Below, in pieces: positions 25,343 through 35,300 of a DNA stretch of 64,000 bases (positions are counted from its first letter, which is position 1; every line of letters starts with the position of its first letter). A program made the translations under genes and the position numbers. The DNA is from Clostridiales bacterium S5-A14a. Its GTDB lineage: Bacteria > Bacillota > Clostridia > Peptostreptococcales > Anaerovoracaceae. The notes under the pieces are model-generated. The model was not told the origin of the DNA, did no database searches, and saw only the letters and a list, made by a program, of their open reading frames with translations. The stretch lies in NCBI GenBank assembly GCA_000758905.1, contig JRNA01000003.1, positions 154,769 through 218,768 on the forward strand. The letters run 5' to 3'.

Positions 25343-26539
25343 ATGTTCAAAAAAGTCAAAAACAATGTTTATTGGGTTGGTAAAATTGACTGGGAACTAG
25401 AATGGTTTCACGGTCATGATTACAGTATCAATAAAGGATCGAGCCAGAATGCTTACTTAATTCGAGAAGAAAAGACAGTGCTTGTTGACACAGTATGGGC
25501 TCCTCATAAGAATGAATTTGTAGAGAATCTCAAGAAAGAAATTGATCTCAAAGATATAGATTATATAATTGCACAGCACGGTGAAGTCGATCACAGCGGA
25601 TCACTTGAAGCCATTGTATCAGAGATACCGGATGTTCCCATTTACTGTACTGCAAACTGCGTTAAGTCCCTCGTTGGTCAATACCACCATCCTGAGTGGA
25701 ATTTCCAAGTTGTCAAGACAGGTGATGAACTTGACATAGGTAATGGCAAGAAACTTAAATTCATTGAAATGCGTATGCTTCACTGGCCTGACAGTATGGC
25801 AACATTCATGACAGGCGACAATATTTTGTTCTCAATGGACGTATTTGGACAGCACTATGCAGTTGAAGAAATGTTTGACGACAAAGCAAACAACTGCGAC
25901 ATGTGGTCTGAAGCGATGAAGTATTTTGCTAACATCATTCATACTTTTGCACCGATGTGCAAGATGAAGATGGCTGAGCTAGATAAGATGAATCTACCTA
26001 TCGAACTAATCGCACCTTCACACGGAGCAATCTGGAGATCGCAAATTCCTGAAATCATTCAGGCATATAAGGACTGGTCGGACAACTATCAGGAGGACCA
26101 GATTACGGTAATCTATGACACTATGTGGGACGGCACCAAGAAGCTGGCACATAGGATTGCACAGTCACTCAAAAAGGAAAGCCCTGATTCTGTAGTTAAA
26201 ATCTACAACATCTCACAGTTTGACAAAAACGATATAATGACTGAAGTGTTTAAATCAAAGGCAATTGCAGTTGGGTCTCCAACAGTAGCACAAAATATGC
26301 TTTCGTCAGTAGGGGGCTGGATGGAGTTCCTGAAGGAATGCCGTTTCAAAGGCAAGAAGGCTGGCGTTTTCGGATGTTATGGCTGGTCTGGTGAGGCTTG
26401 TGATATTTTGAGAAAGAATTTGACAGAGTCCGGATTTGAGGTTATCGAAACTCAGGCTAAATGCAACTGGAACCCTGATGAGGAAAACTTTGAGGAAGCC
26501 GATAAACTTGCAAAGGATCTAGTAGCTGCTTGCAAATAA
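25343..26539 (+). CDS. fprA: Flavodiiron protein (FprA, A-type flavoprotein)
   Basis: Flavodiiron proteins reduce O2 to water and/or NO to N2O, protecting anaerobes. The 398-residue protein has a metallo-beta-lactamase-like diiron domain (1-250) with AQHGEVDHSGSL (ligands near 79-84), MLHWPDSM, FSMDVFGQHYA and PSHGAIW, and then a flavodoxin domain (about 255-395) with VIYDTMWDGTKKLA for FMN. No rubredoxin domain is fused. An ATG 18 bases upstream is in frame, but AAAGGATGG favours 25343. The electron donor may be the ferredoxin at 54.2 kb or a rubredoxin elsewhere. Confidence 0.95.
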   Translation: MFKKVKNNVYWVGKIDWELEWFHGHDYSINKGSSQNAYLIREEKTVLVDTVWAPHKNEFVENLKKEIDLKDIDYIIAQHGEVDHSGSLEAIVSEIPDVPIYCTANCVKSLVGQYHHPEWNFQVVKTGDELDIGNGKKLKFIEMRMLHWPDSMATFMTGDNILFSMDVFGQHYAVEEMFDDKANNCDMWSEAMKYFANIIHTFAPMCKMKMAELDKMNLPIELIAPSHGAIWRSQIPEIIQAYKDWSDNYQEDQITVIYDTMWDGTKKLAHRIAQSLKKESPDSVVKIYNISQFDKNDIMTEVFKSKAIAVGSPTVAQNMLSSVGGWMEFLKECRFKGKKAGVFGCYGWSGEACDILRKNLTESGFEVIETQAKCNWNPDEENFEEADKLAKDLVAACK

Positions 26540-26570
26540 AGATTAATAGGACAACAATTGTTTATAGAAA

Positions 26571-26610
26571 AGCGCTATATTGGTTTATTAAATCAATATA
26601 GCGCTTTTTC
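26571..26610 (+). terminator. Intrinsic terminator after fprA
   Basis: AGCGCTATATTG (26571-26582) pairs with CAATATAGCGCT (26594-26605), followed by TTTTT. Confidence 0.9.
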
Positions 26611-26801
26611 GGTGAGTATTGCGGTATACTTCACTAATTAACTTAATGTTTTTTATAAAATTAAAGTAAAATACTTGATTTTGATATTGTAGAGGAGTAT
26701 ACTTAAATTGATTAAAAAATAGTTTACTGTTTGATATTTTTTGTGCGAGTTTGAGCAAGCAAGAATTGAAAACGTTTTTAAATTTTCGAGGATATAGTGG
26801 T

Positions 26802-26897
26802 ATGACTCCTGACAATGATTTAGTTTCAAAATACACTCAGACAGACAGACAGACAGACAGACAAGTAATACTGTTTTATTTCATATTTTCAAATTGA
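26802..26897 (+). CDS. Possible 31-residue leader ORF running through the tetranucleotide repeat
   Basis: ATG at 26802 has GAGGA 9 bases upstream and stays open for 31 codons through the CAGA repeat, giving a QTDRQTDRQ stretch, and ends at TGA 26895-26897. A change of one repeat unit would shift the frame, giving an early stop (AAG TAA) or a different tail. It may be chance. It is listed because its ribosome site is good and its frame would vary with repeat number. Confidence 0.25.
   Translation: MTPDNDLVSKYTQTDRQTDRQVILFYFIFSN
26838..26863 (+). repeat. Tetranucleotide tandem repeat (CAGA) x 6.5
   Basis: Perfect CAGA units without interruption, 26 bases. It lies 31 bases before the -35 box and 125 bases before the start codon of the large adhesin at 26988. 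Such repeats change copy number by slipped-strand mispairing and are known to tune upstream promoter spacing, for example before nadA of Neisseria. In the 448-base gap before the adhesin (26540-26987) the other items are the fprA terminator and the promoter. Confidence 0.95.
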
Positions 26898-26921
26898 AAG
26901 GCGAAAATACGTAGCTATAGT
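26894..26921 (+). promoter_or_regulatory. Candidate promoter of the large adhesin
   Basis: TTGAAA (26894-26899), 16 bases, TATAGT (26916-26921). The predicted leader is about 60 bases and ends with CGGAGGTAGCTAATG. Confidence 0.5.
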
Positions 26922-26987
26922 TTAGTTGTGTTATTTTTGCTTTTTTTAATGTAAATAAGTCTAAGAAGATTTAATCGGAGGTAGCTA

Positions 26988-29900
26988 ATGAAAAGTAGTG
27001 CTAAAAAAGTTCTCACCTGCATGTTGACAGCACTTGTAATTATTACAACTGCTTTGCCCACATACAGTTTGGCATATTCAGATGAGAATATTAAACCCAC
27101 AAACAAAACTGTAGAAACCGCAGAGCCACTATATACGCCTGAGGAAAAACCCAATAACGATATCGTATTAGAGAACAATGAAAGAACGATATCAGAGGAC
27201 CCAATTCAGAATCAAACCGAAAAAAGTCCACAGAAAAAAGCTAGCCCTGGACGTGCCCCAAAAATAAGTGTACCAGCTAAGGCCCCAGCAAATTCGACAG
27301 GAAAAGTGGAACTGGAAATTGCTCGACTCGTTGGAAATAAACTTGAAGCGATGCCTACAGATTGGTATACACAGCAGGTTGTGGACAGCGTCGTTGATCT
27401 TGATATCTCCGGTAATAACTATTCGATTGAAAAGCCATATTTGCTGCTTCGCCTGCCGAAAACGGATAAAATTATGGATGTGAAATTTGTCGATTCCGCA
27501 GCGGGAAAGACAGAACGATATGAAGATGAAAATTATCAATATATCAAATACACCTATACGCGTCTTATCGGAGGAACACATTATACCTACCAATACTACT
27601 TTACCTTTGACGGACATCATGCCCAAAATGGAGATTCAATCGAAGCCCAGGCGCAGCTTTTTGATGGAAACGATAAGCTTGTCAAGGAAGTCAAGCAAAC
27701 TTATACTGCAAAGACGGTTGGCTTTGAGCTTTGGTCAGCCCATGGCAACAGTGGTATGGGGAATATTAAAAAAACAGTAAATGATAACGGACACGATTAT
27801 GAAGTATGGGGATATATCGATAAAGCAGGCGATACGAAAACTATTGCGCGAGCTGGAAGTAGGACCAATGTTTTTGCAGCGGTCTATCCGAAAAAAATCG
27901 AGGGTATTAACGAGAGTGTGGGGATTGAATATCCGAAAAACCTGAAAATTGTTTATACTTATCAGCCGGATGAGCCTGGATTTCGTGAATTCAGCCCAAA
28001 TGGCAAAGGAGCTCACGATGCAGGTGGACTTAAGAATAGCAGAAACTATACTTGGACGCAAAATGATAATGTTTACACATTTTTAATAAAGGATCCGACA
28101 TTTGATAGCAATGGTAGAGGTGCTCATGTAGTTACAAACGGGCGATATGCAACTTATGCAAATTCCTTGATGAAAGATAACGGCGTTACAGTAAATAAAA
28201 AGTTGCCGATAAGAATTGATTATTATAAAAACGCCAATGACGATGGTACCGGCGGGGAACCTCTTGGAACGCGGTATGAGAACTTTACCTTTGTCCCACA
28301 TGTGTATCAAGGCGGATATAGTTTCAGCTACCAAAAGTATTCTTTTGATAACTACAATATAGCGGATGAATTTCAATATATCTACTATCCGGCTTATTAC
28401 CATCTGAACGGCAAGTTTTATAAGGGCAAACTTAATATGGAAGAAAAGGGGGGGGTCCCTCTTACAACCTTCGTTTCCAACTGGAATGCCGGAAGCAGTT
28501 ATTCGAATCCATACGATGGGGGAAAAACGGACAAGGTTACAGAAGTCTACACGAAATTGTTGACCAACGCAACCTATTTTAAGAGTGTACAGCTCCGTGC
28601 GATTATTAGTAATGGACAAAATACGAATAATGATAAGCATAAGGAGGCAATAAAAAACGCAATCAACGACGGAAATACGAAACTTTATGGAATTGACAAT
28701 AAGGGCAATCAGAATCTCATAAAAGAAAAGATAAAGCTCGACGAACTTGTAGAGATTGAAGACAGCAGCCGAAAATATGTTGAATTAGTTGTGCGCTTTG
28801 AAAAACCGGTGGAACTGGATAATATGATTCTTCAACTCCGCGAAAGGCAGTGGTTTGTTAAGAAAGAACTGAATGACCTCCTTAACCTGGGTGATGGTAT
28901 GCACACCTATGAAAGTGAATGTGCGGCTACCAGATTAGATGATAGTAATAATCCTGTTAAAGGGAAATATGTGGGCTTTCGTGGCAAGCCAACATATTTT
29001 ACGGTAACCCCACTGCACCCAACGGTGGATTCCTATATCAGTAAGCCTCAGGTTGTCGAATATAAGGAAAATGCCACTTTTGATTATCTGGTTGGGCCGA
29101 AACTTCCGAGAATTGCTCATGATAATAATGTTCCTTATGGAGACCTGGAAGAAATAAAAAACGTTAAGACGATCACGCTCCTTCCTTCCGGTTATGAATA
29201 TACCGGGAAATATGAAAAAGAAATGTATGATTCGAACTGGAAAAGCAATAAGATTGCAGATCCGACGATTACGACGGTGGACAATTATCAAGGATCCGGT
29301 AAGACGGCAGTTATCGTCGATTATGGAACAATCAAGATAAGCACCTATTATCCCATTAAGCTGAAACTTCGTGCCACCAAGTACGCAGCCCGTGGAGAAA
29401 GTGATTTTGTCAACTATATGACCTATGACGATAATGACTTTATTCGTCCGCTGCCGGCAACCAATAATGCAAACGACTATGTTGATGCCTTAGATTTGGA
29501 CCAAGATGGGAACACGTCCGAAATCTTTATGCAAAAGCATACAAAGGTGACCTTTGTGCCGCCGCTGGAGTTGGTAATCAAAAATGCGGTAAAACATGAC
29601 GTGGAATTCCAACAAGAGGTTACTGGCGATTTGGGATATGATATCACTCAGAAGATTAACATTTTCAATAACTCCATTCGAGATATTAATAACCTGAGCA
29701 TCATTGATGTACTGCCATATAAGGGCGACCACAGCATCAGTCCGAATGATAATGGGGAATATCCGGAGAGGAAGTCCACTTTTACAATGCCGCTTACAAA
29801 ATCGTTGGAAGAAGTCAATGATGAAAACGTCAATAATAAGGTAAGCTTCCTTTACAAGGTGGACGAGCAGGGCAAAGATCTTGCAAGCGTCCGTGGTGGC

Positions 29901-32237
29901 CAGTGGCTAACGAAGGACCAGGTGACGGACATTTCAAAAGTTCAATCCGTCAAGATTGTCTTAAAAAAAGGTCAAGCGCTGAAATCGAAGGAAGAATTAA
30001 ATATCTTGATTCCGTCAAAGATTCCGGGGAATACCTCGCTGGATGAACAAAAGGATGTGGCCGTAAATTCCTCCGCCTTTAGTACCGACGGCTACAGTTA
30101 TACCGAGGGCAACAATACGAAAGTGCGTTTTACAACATATAAGGTTGAAGGTAAAGCCTTCTTAGACATAAATAAAAATGGCATATTCGATGAAGGCGAT
30201 ACTTTACAAAAAGGTGTCAAGGTCAATGTACTGAATAAAGACGGTTCACAGGCTAAGGATTTCAATAATAAAGATATTACAGTAACAACCAATGCAAAGG
30301 GAGAGTATTCAATTCCTGTATATAAACGAGGCGAATATATTATTAGCTTTGTTAAAGATGACAATTATAAATTTTCTGAAAAATATACAGAAGAAAAAAA
30401 TGTTGAAAATTCAATTTCTAAAGAATTAATAGATGGTAATACAGCAAAGACAAAAGTATTCGCATTGAATCCTGCACATAAAGTGCAGATGAAAAATGTT
30501 GCACTAGAGACTAATTACGCATCAATAAAAATTATAAAAACCTCGGCAGATGAGAAAACTGCAGATGGGAACCCTAAGAAACTGGAAGGAGTTGAGTTTG
30601 AACTCAAAACCCAGGACGGCAAGCCGGTAAAAAACTACAAGGGTGATGAAATTAAAAATGTAGAGACTGACAAAAATGGTGAAGCTGTCTTCAAGCTTGT
30701 ACCATATGGTGAATACATAGTTAAAGAGATTAAGACTGGCGACGCTTATATTCTGCCTGATAAAGGACATGATGTAAGTTTGTCTGAACAAACGGTAAAG
30801 AAAGAAAAGGACGGCAAGAAAACTTTTACGATTGAGCTTGAAAATAAACTAAAGCGTGGGACGATAAAGATTCATAAGATTGATAATACTACCAAGAAGA
30901 CAGCACTTAAAGGGATTGAATTTACCATATATGATAAAACTGGCAACAAGGTCGGCGATTCTAAGGTGACAGACGAAAATGGTAATGTTCAATTTGAAAA
31001 CATCCCTTATGGCGAATATGTGCTTAGGGAAACAAAGGGTATTTCAGGCTATGAGAAGCTTAAGAAAGATATATCCGTTAAGGTGCTCAAGGATAAAGAA
31101 ATCTATTCATTTGAGGTCATCAATAATAAGATAAATCCAAAAATCAATTTATCTGGTGACAAAATATGGGACGATGCTAATAACCAAGACGGAATTCGCC
31201 CTGACTCTGTGACCATTTATCTTTTAGCTAACGGAAAAGACACAGCTAAAACTGCAAAGGCAACAAAAGATTCAGATTGGAAGTACGAATTTAAAGACCT
31301 GCCTACATACGATAAGGCTGGTGACGAGATAAAATATAGTGTTAAAGAAGAAGTACCGAGCGGTTATAAAGATAAAATCGATGGAACAACTATTACAAAC
31401 ACTCATACACCTAAGCTTCGTGATATAAATGTAAGCAAGGAATGGAAGGGTCCGGAAGATCAGAGAAAAGATCAGGTAACTATTAATTTATTAGCTGATG
31501 GTAAGACTGCAGATAAAAAGCTAATCCTGAATGCTGAAAATAACTGGAAGGGTACCTTTAAAAACTTGCCTGAATACAAAGACGGCAAGAAAATAGAATA
31601 TACTATTTCCGAGGAAAAACTCGCCGGATATGAATCAGAAATAACGGGCAGTCAGGAGAAAGGGTTTGTTGTAACCAATACGTATAATCCTAAGCCGGTA
31701 ATTGTAGATCCACCTGTTTCGAAGATTGTTGAAGGTAATCCGAAGAATCAAACTACATTTACATTTAAGTTTAAGGCACTCGATGAAAACAATCCAATGC
31801 CTGAGGGAAGCAAGGACGGCGTCAAAACAACTACAATCAAAGGAAGCGGTTCAAGTGAATTTGGCAACATAGAATTTAAACTACCTGGAACATACCGATA
31901 TGAGATTACTGAAGTCAACGATGGTGTTAAAAACTACAAGTATGACAAATCAGTCTATGTGATTACTTTTGAGGTGAAGGATAAAGACGGAGAGCTATTT
32001 GCAACTAAAAGCATCGAAAAGAAGGAAGACGTAAACGCAAAAGAAGGTGAAACGTCTAAGGAAATTGTATTTAAAAACAAATACGAGGAACCAAAGAAAA
32101 CATCAACCCATCCTGCTAATCCTGGTCAACCTGGTACAGGAGATAGTAGCGTTATCATTGAGTACAGCTTAATAGCGGGACTAGGAATAGCATTACTTGC
32201 AATCGCGGCTTTAAGAAAGAAAAGGATTGATTTATAA
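26988..32237 (+). CDS. Giant cell-wall adhesin with SdrD/SpaA/Cna-B and pilin-type isopeptide domains
   Basis: This 1749-residue surface protein has a signal peptide (1-30), a low-complexity Lys/Pro stretch to about 100, and a long ectodomain of unrecognised fold to about 1045. Then come an SdrD_B-like domain (about 1052, FLDINKNGIFDEGD), two SpaA prealbumin-like domains (about 1179 and 1290, IKIIKT and IKIHKID starts), two Cna-B domains (about 1385 and 1479, each ending in TNT) and a pilin isopeptide-linkage domain (about 1574-1705). A Pro-rich spacer, the sorting-like motif QPGTGD (about 1713), a membrane helix and RKKR complete the tail. Codon use changes near 30.1 kb. Adhesion is inferred; no sortase is in the window. 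GGAGG is 6 bases before ATG. Confidence 0.88.
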   Translation: MKSSAKKVLTCMLTALVIITTALPTYSLAYSDENIKPTNKTVETAEPLYTPEEKPNNDIVLENNERTISEDPIQNQTEKSPQKKASPGRAPKISVPAKAPANSTGKVELEIARLVGNKLEAMPTDWYTQQVVDSVVDLDISGNNYSIEKPYLLLRLPKTDKIMDVKFVDSAAGKTERYEDENYQYIKYTYTRLIGGTHYTYQYYFTFDGHHAQNGDSIEAQAQLFDGNDKLVKEVKQTYTAKTVGFELWSAHGNSGMGNIKKTVNDNGHDYEVWGYIDKAGDTKTIARAGSRTNVFAAVYPKKIEGINESVGIEYPKNLKIVYTYQPDEPGFREFSPNGKGAHDAGGLKNSRNYTWTQNDNVYTFLIKDPTFDSNGRGAHVVTNGRYATYANSLMKDNGVTVNKKLPIRIDYYKNANDDGTGGEPLGTRYENFTFVPHVYQGGYSFSYQKYSFDNYNIADEFQYIYYPAYYHLNGKFYKGKLNMEEKGGVPLTTFVSNWNAGSSYSNPYDGGKTDKVTEVYTKLLTNATYFKSVQLRAIISNGQNTNNDKHKEAIKNAINDGNTKLYGIDNKGNQNLIKEKIKLDELVEIEDSSRKYVELVVRFEKPVELDNMILQLRERQWFVKKELNDLLNLGDGMHTYESECAATRLDDSNNPVKGKYVGFRGKPTYFTVTPLHPTVDSYISKPQVVEYKENATFDYLVGPKLPRIAHDNNVPYGDLEEIKNVKTITLLPSGYEYTGKYEKEMYDSNWKSNKIADPTITTVDNYQGSGKTAVIVDYGTIKISTYYPIKLKLRATKYAARGESDFVNYMTYDDNDFIRPLPATNNANDYVDALDLDQDGNTSEIFMQKHTKVTFVPPLELVIKNAVKHDVEFQQEVTGDLGYDITQKINIFNNSIRDINNLSIIDVLPYKGDHSISPNDNGEYPERKSTFTMPLTKSLEEVNDENVNNKVSFLYKVDEQGKDLASVRGGQWLTKDQVTDISKVQSVKIVLKKGQALKSKEELNILIPSKIPGNTSLDEQKDVAVNSSAFSTDGYSYTEGNNTKVRFTTYKVEGKAFLDINKNGIFDEGDTLQKGVKVNVLNKDGSQAKDFNNKDITVTTNAKGEYSIPVYKRGEYIISFVKDDNYKFSEKYTEEKNVENSISKELIDGNTAKTKVFALNPAHKVQMKNVALETNYASIKIIKTSADEKTADGNPKKLEGVEFELKTQDGKPVKNYKGDEIKNVETDKNGEAVFKLVPYGEYIVKEIKTGDAYILPDKGHDVSLSEQTVKKEKDGKKTFTIELENKLKRGTIKIHKIDNTTKKTALKGIEFTIYDKTGNKVGDSKVTDENGNVQFENIPYGEYVLRETKGISGYEKLKKDISVKVLKDKEIYSFEVINNKINPKINLSGDKIWDDANNQDGIRPDSVTIYLLANGKDTAKTAKATKDSDWKYEFKDLPTYDKAGDEIKYSVKEEVPSGYKDKIDGTTITNTHTPKLRDINVSKEWKGPEDQRKDQVTINLLADGKTADKKLILNAENNWKGTFKNLPEYKDGKKIEYTISEEKLAGYESEITGSQEKGFVVTNTYNPKPVIVDPPVSKIVEGNPKNQTTFTFKFKALDENNPMPEGSKDGVKTTTIKGSGSSEFGNIEFKLPGTYRYEITEVNDGVKNYKYDKSVYVITFEVKDKDGELFATKSIEKKEDVNAKEGETSKEIVFKNKYEEPKKTSTHPANPGQPGTGDSSVIIEYSLIAGLGIALLAIAALRKKRIDL

Positions 32238-32293
32238 CAGTCGTGAAATACAAGAGAAATCTATTTTGTTGAAACAGTTTACACTATATTGCT

Positions 32294-32324
32294 TGAACTC
32301 TACAAGAAATTTCAATAGAGTTCA
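32294..32324 (+). other. Dyad between the two surface-protein genes
   Basis: TGAACTCTA (32294-32302) pairs with TAGAGTTCA (32316-32324) over a 13-base loop. There is no T-run, so it is a weak terminator or an operator. The 135-base gap shows no clear promoter. Confidence 0.35.
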
Positions 32325-32372
32325 TGATAAATACAATAACAATCAAAATCATTATGTAAGAAAGGAAACAAT

Positions 32373-35300
32373 ATGAACATGAAAAAACAATCAAAAAAGA
32401 TGGTTGGCAAATGTTTATCTATCTTTACTGCCTTGCTGCTGGTACTGAGCTTCATGCCGGGTACGGCAGCGGTATACGCACAAGGCAGCGGCACAACACT
32501 TGCTGTGGCACAGTATACGAGAGCTCCAGGGAAAGTAGCTGAAGGCTCAACCGCCACGAATGCGACCTATAGCGGAACCTGGGAAGCCAGCGTGCCGATG
32601 GGAAAAGTCATGTCAGCCATTGAAGATAAGATGAAGTTGGCGGCTGATAAAAATGCCTATCCTCATGGCAAAGATGGAAAGAATGAAATTGCTTATGTGG
32701 AATATACGGTCACCTTTCCGGCTGAAGCGACTATTGACGATTCGAAGATCGAGATGAAAAATACGACGGCGATGTTTGACGGTCGCAGATTTGAGTATTC
32801 GGTTTCCGGACAGTCCGTTACGTTTAAGTTCCGGCTTAATGATGTGAATTGGCCTACGATTTATAACTACTACAATAACGATGGCGGCGCAAATTCCGAT
32901 AAAACCATCACCTTCTCCATTCCCTATACGGTGACGGCGAAGAGCAAAGCGGAGGCGGAGAAAGCTGAGAAAGCGAAAATCACCGCACAAGGCAATTTTG
33001 AGACACATCCATCAGGAAGCTTATATTCTTGGTATAAGGAGGTCTATAACACCGATACCAGCTCATTGTCCCTTGCTACCAACTTCTCGAATGCTGACTG
33101 CTTTAGAAATGCGCCGGGTTCTTCGGATCCGCAGACCCCGGATCCGAAGAAACCGGATCCACAGGATAATCCAAAACCCTCAGAAACAGCCATCTCTCTA
33201 GATGCTGACCTACTACTGGGTGATAATACGGGGAATAAACCAATCGAGAAGAAGAAGGATGACGTTATGTCCTTCGCCGGCACGCTCGATGTTAAATCCA
33301 TTAAGGATAAGATGGATGAGATTAGGAAACTGCACGCTAGCGCGGAATCCGATAAAATTGCTATTTCGGAGCTTAAGAGTGAATTCACGGCAACGCTAGA
33401 GCTACCAGAGGGCTTGGAGTTTTCAGGCAATAAGGAAGCAGTCTTCACAGGTGGCAAGGGAGTCTTCGCTATTACGAAACAGACAGTGGAAGGTAAGAAG
33501 GCCAGTGTTACTTTTGCATTACAGAAGCCTGAAGAAATCAAAAACTATACGTCCTTAGATGAGAAAATCAAGAGCGTCGATAATACGCTGAAAGTGACGT
33601 TCCGCGATGTTAAATTTAGTAAATCTGCGGAACCAGATACGGATTACGAAGTGATCGGTAAGGTTACGGGGTCCATGGAAGGAACAGCCACGTACCCTGA
33701 CTCGACAAGCGCTACGAACAAGAAACCGGCTCTGAAAATGATGCTGAAAAATGCTATGAGTTTTAGCGCAATCGAGGAAACCAAACCGAAGACGTTAAAG
33801 TTTGCTTTTCAATGGAATGGCAAACAGTCAGAAAACGGCAAGAGTAACCAGAATGCAAATGCAATTGCCCTTACGGTGAAATATGCCGGTCAAAATACGG
33901 AAAACGTATCCAAAATAGGAAATCTTGAAGGTGACCTTCTTATTAACGGCGACACACAGCATGATAACGTGTATTTGACGGGCATGGATACGCCGTTTAC
34001 GATGACGGGACTCCTTAATGTTAAACCCATCAAAGACGAGCTTTCGAAACTGAAGGCAGCTTATCCACAAAGCGTTGCGGATAAGGATATTGAGGTCTCG
34101 AAAGTCGCTACCTCGTTTACCGCTACCATGACGTTGCCGGACGAATTAAAATTCCCGGCAGATGCTGCTACGAAAGCTACGTTAGACGGTGCAAATGGTA
34201 AATTCAAGATTGAAAGCGCTGTAGTCAGTGGCCAAACGATAACCGTTACGATGGTACCGACACTGGATCTGACGAAACTGACTCGCCCGTTTGAAGAGAT
34301 CAGCGACACGGTAGAAGGTGTGAAAGATGAACTAAAAGTGAATGTTCCGGGCATCATGGTCGATTCGACGAAAGCTGCGCCGAGTACCAAGTACACCATT
34401 CATGGTACCGTTAAAGGTGATTTTTCCGCATTGGCAACAAAAAAGAGCTCAGGAAAGACCATCCAGTTTAACTACACTTGGAACGGCATTCAGCAAAAAG
34501 GTGGAGAAGACTCGACAGATCCTACAACCAAAGATATTAAGCTTACACTAAAGACAGCGAATTTTTCTCAACCTGTGGATCTTTGTGGTGACATTCTGGT
34601 CAACGGTGACACCCAGCATGATGCCGTTTATGTAGCTGGACACTATGCGACCGTTCCTTTTACAGGGAAATTGGATGTTACGCCGGTTAAGGCACAATTA
34701 AAGAAAATTGAAGAGCAGTATAACAAGGCGCAAATTGCTCCTAAAGATATTACTCTTTCGGATTATTCCTCGCTATTTACCGCTACGCTGACACTGCCAA
34801 CAGAGATGGACTTTGTAGGAACTCCGAAGGTTAAACTTAAAAACGATAACGGCAAGTATAAAATCATTGAATCGGAGGTCAGTGGCAAAACTATCACCGT
34901 GAAGATGACGGTTAGCGCGGATGTGAAGACGTTCGCGGATCTAAAAGATGCCGTGGAGAAGATGGGCGATGCCCTTGAAGTCGTTGTAGACGGTGCGAAA
35001 TTCAATAGCCAGGCGAAAGCTAATACATCGTATACCGTCTATGGCACCATGTACGGTGAGCTGAAGGCCAAGGCGACGCATGTGACAAGTGGAAACTCGT
35101 TGACCTTTGCTTTCACCTGGAACGCAAAACAGTGCAAGGATGGTGCGGATTACTTGTATAGAAACAGTGACAATATCTCCTTCAGCTTGAAATGGGTGAA
35201 GTCTACACCGCCGACGCCTAACCCACCTACGCCTGATCCGTCGACACCGAATCCACCGGCACCTGTTGAGCCAAATAAACCAGAGCCGGTAGAGCCTACT

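Noticed and set aside
26588..26836. 82-residue minus-strand frame between the fprA terminator and the CAGA repeat
   Set aside because: It starts with GTG right at the repeat without a ribosome site, runs through the terminator and has no recognisable domain.
26838..26863. CRISPR-like repeat
   Set aside because: It is an uninterrupted four-base tandem repeat with no spacers and no cas gene in the window.
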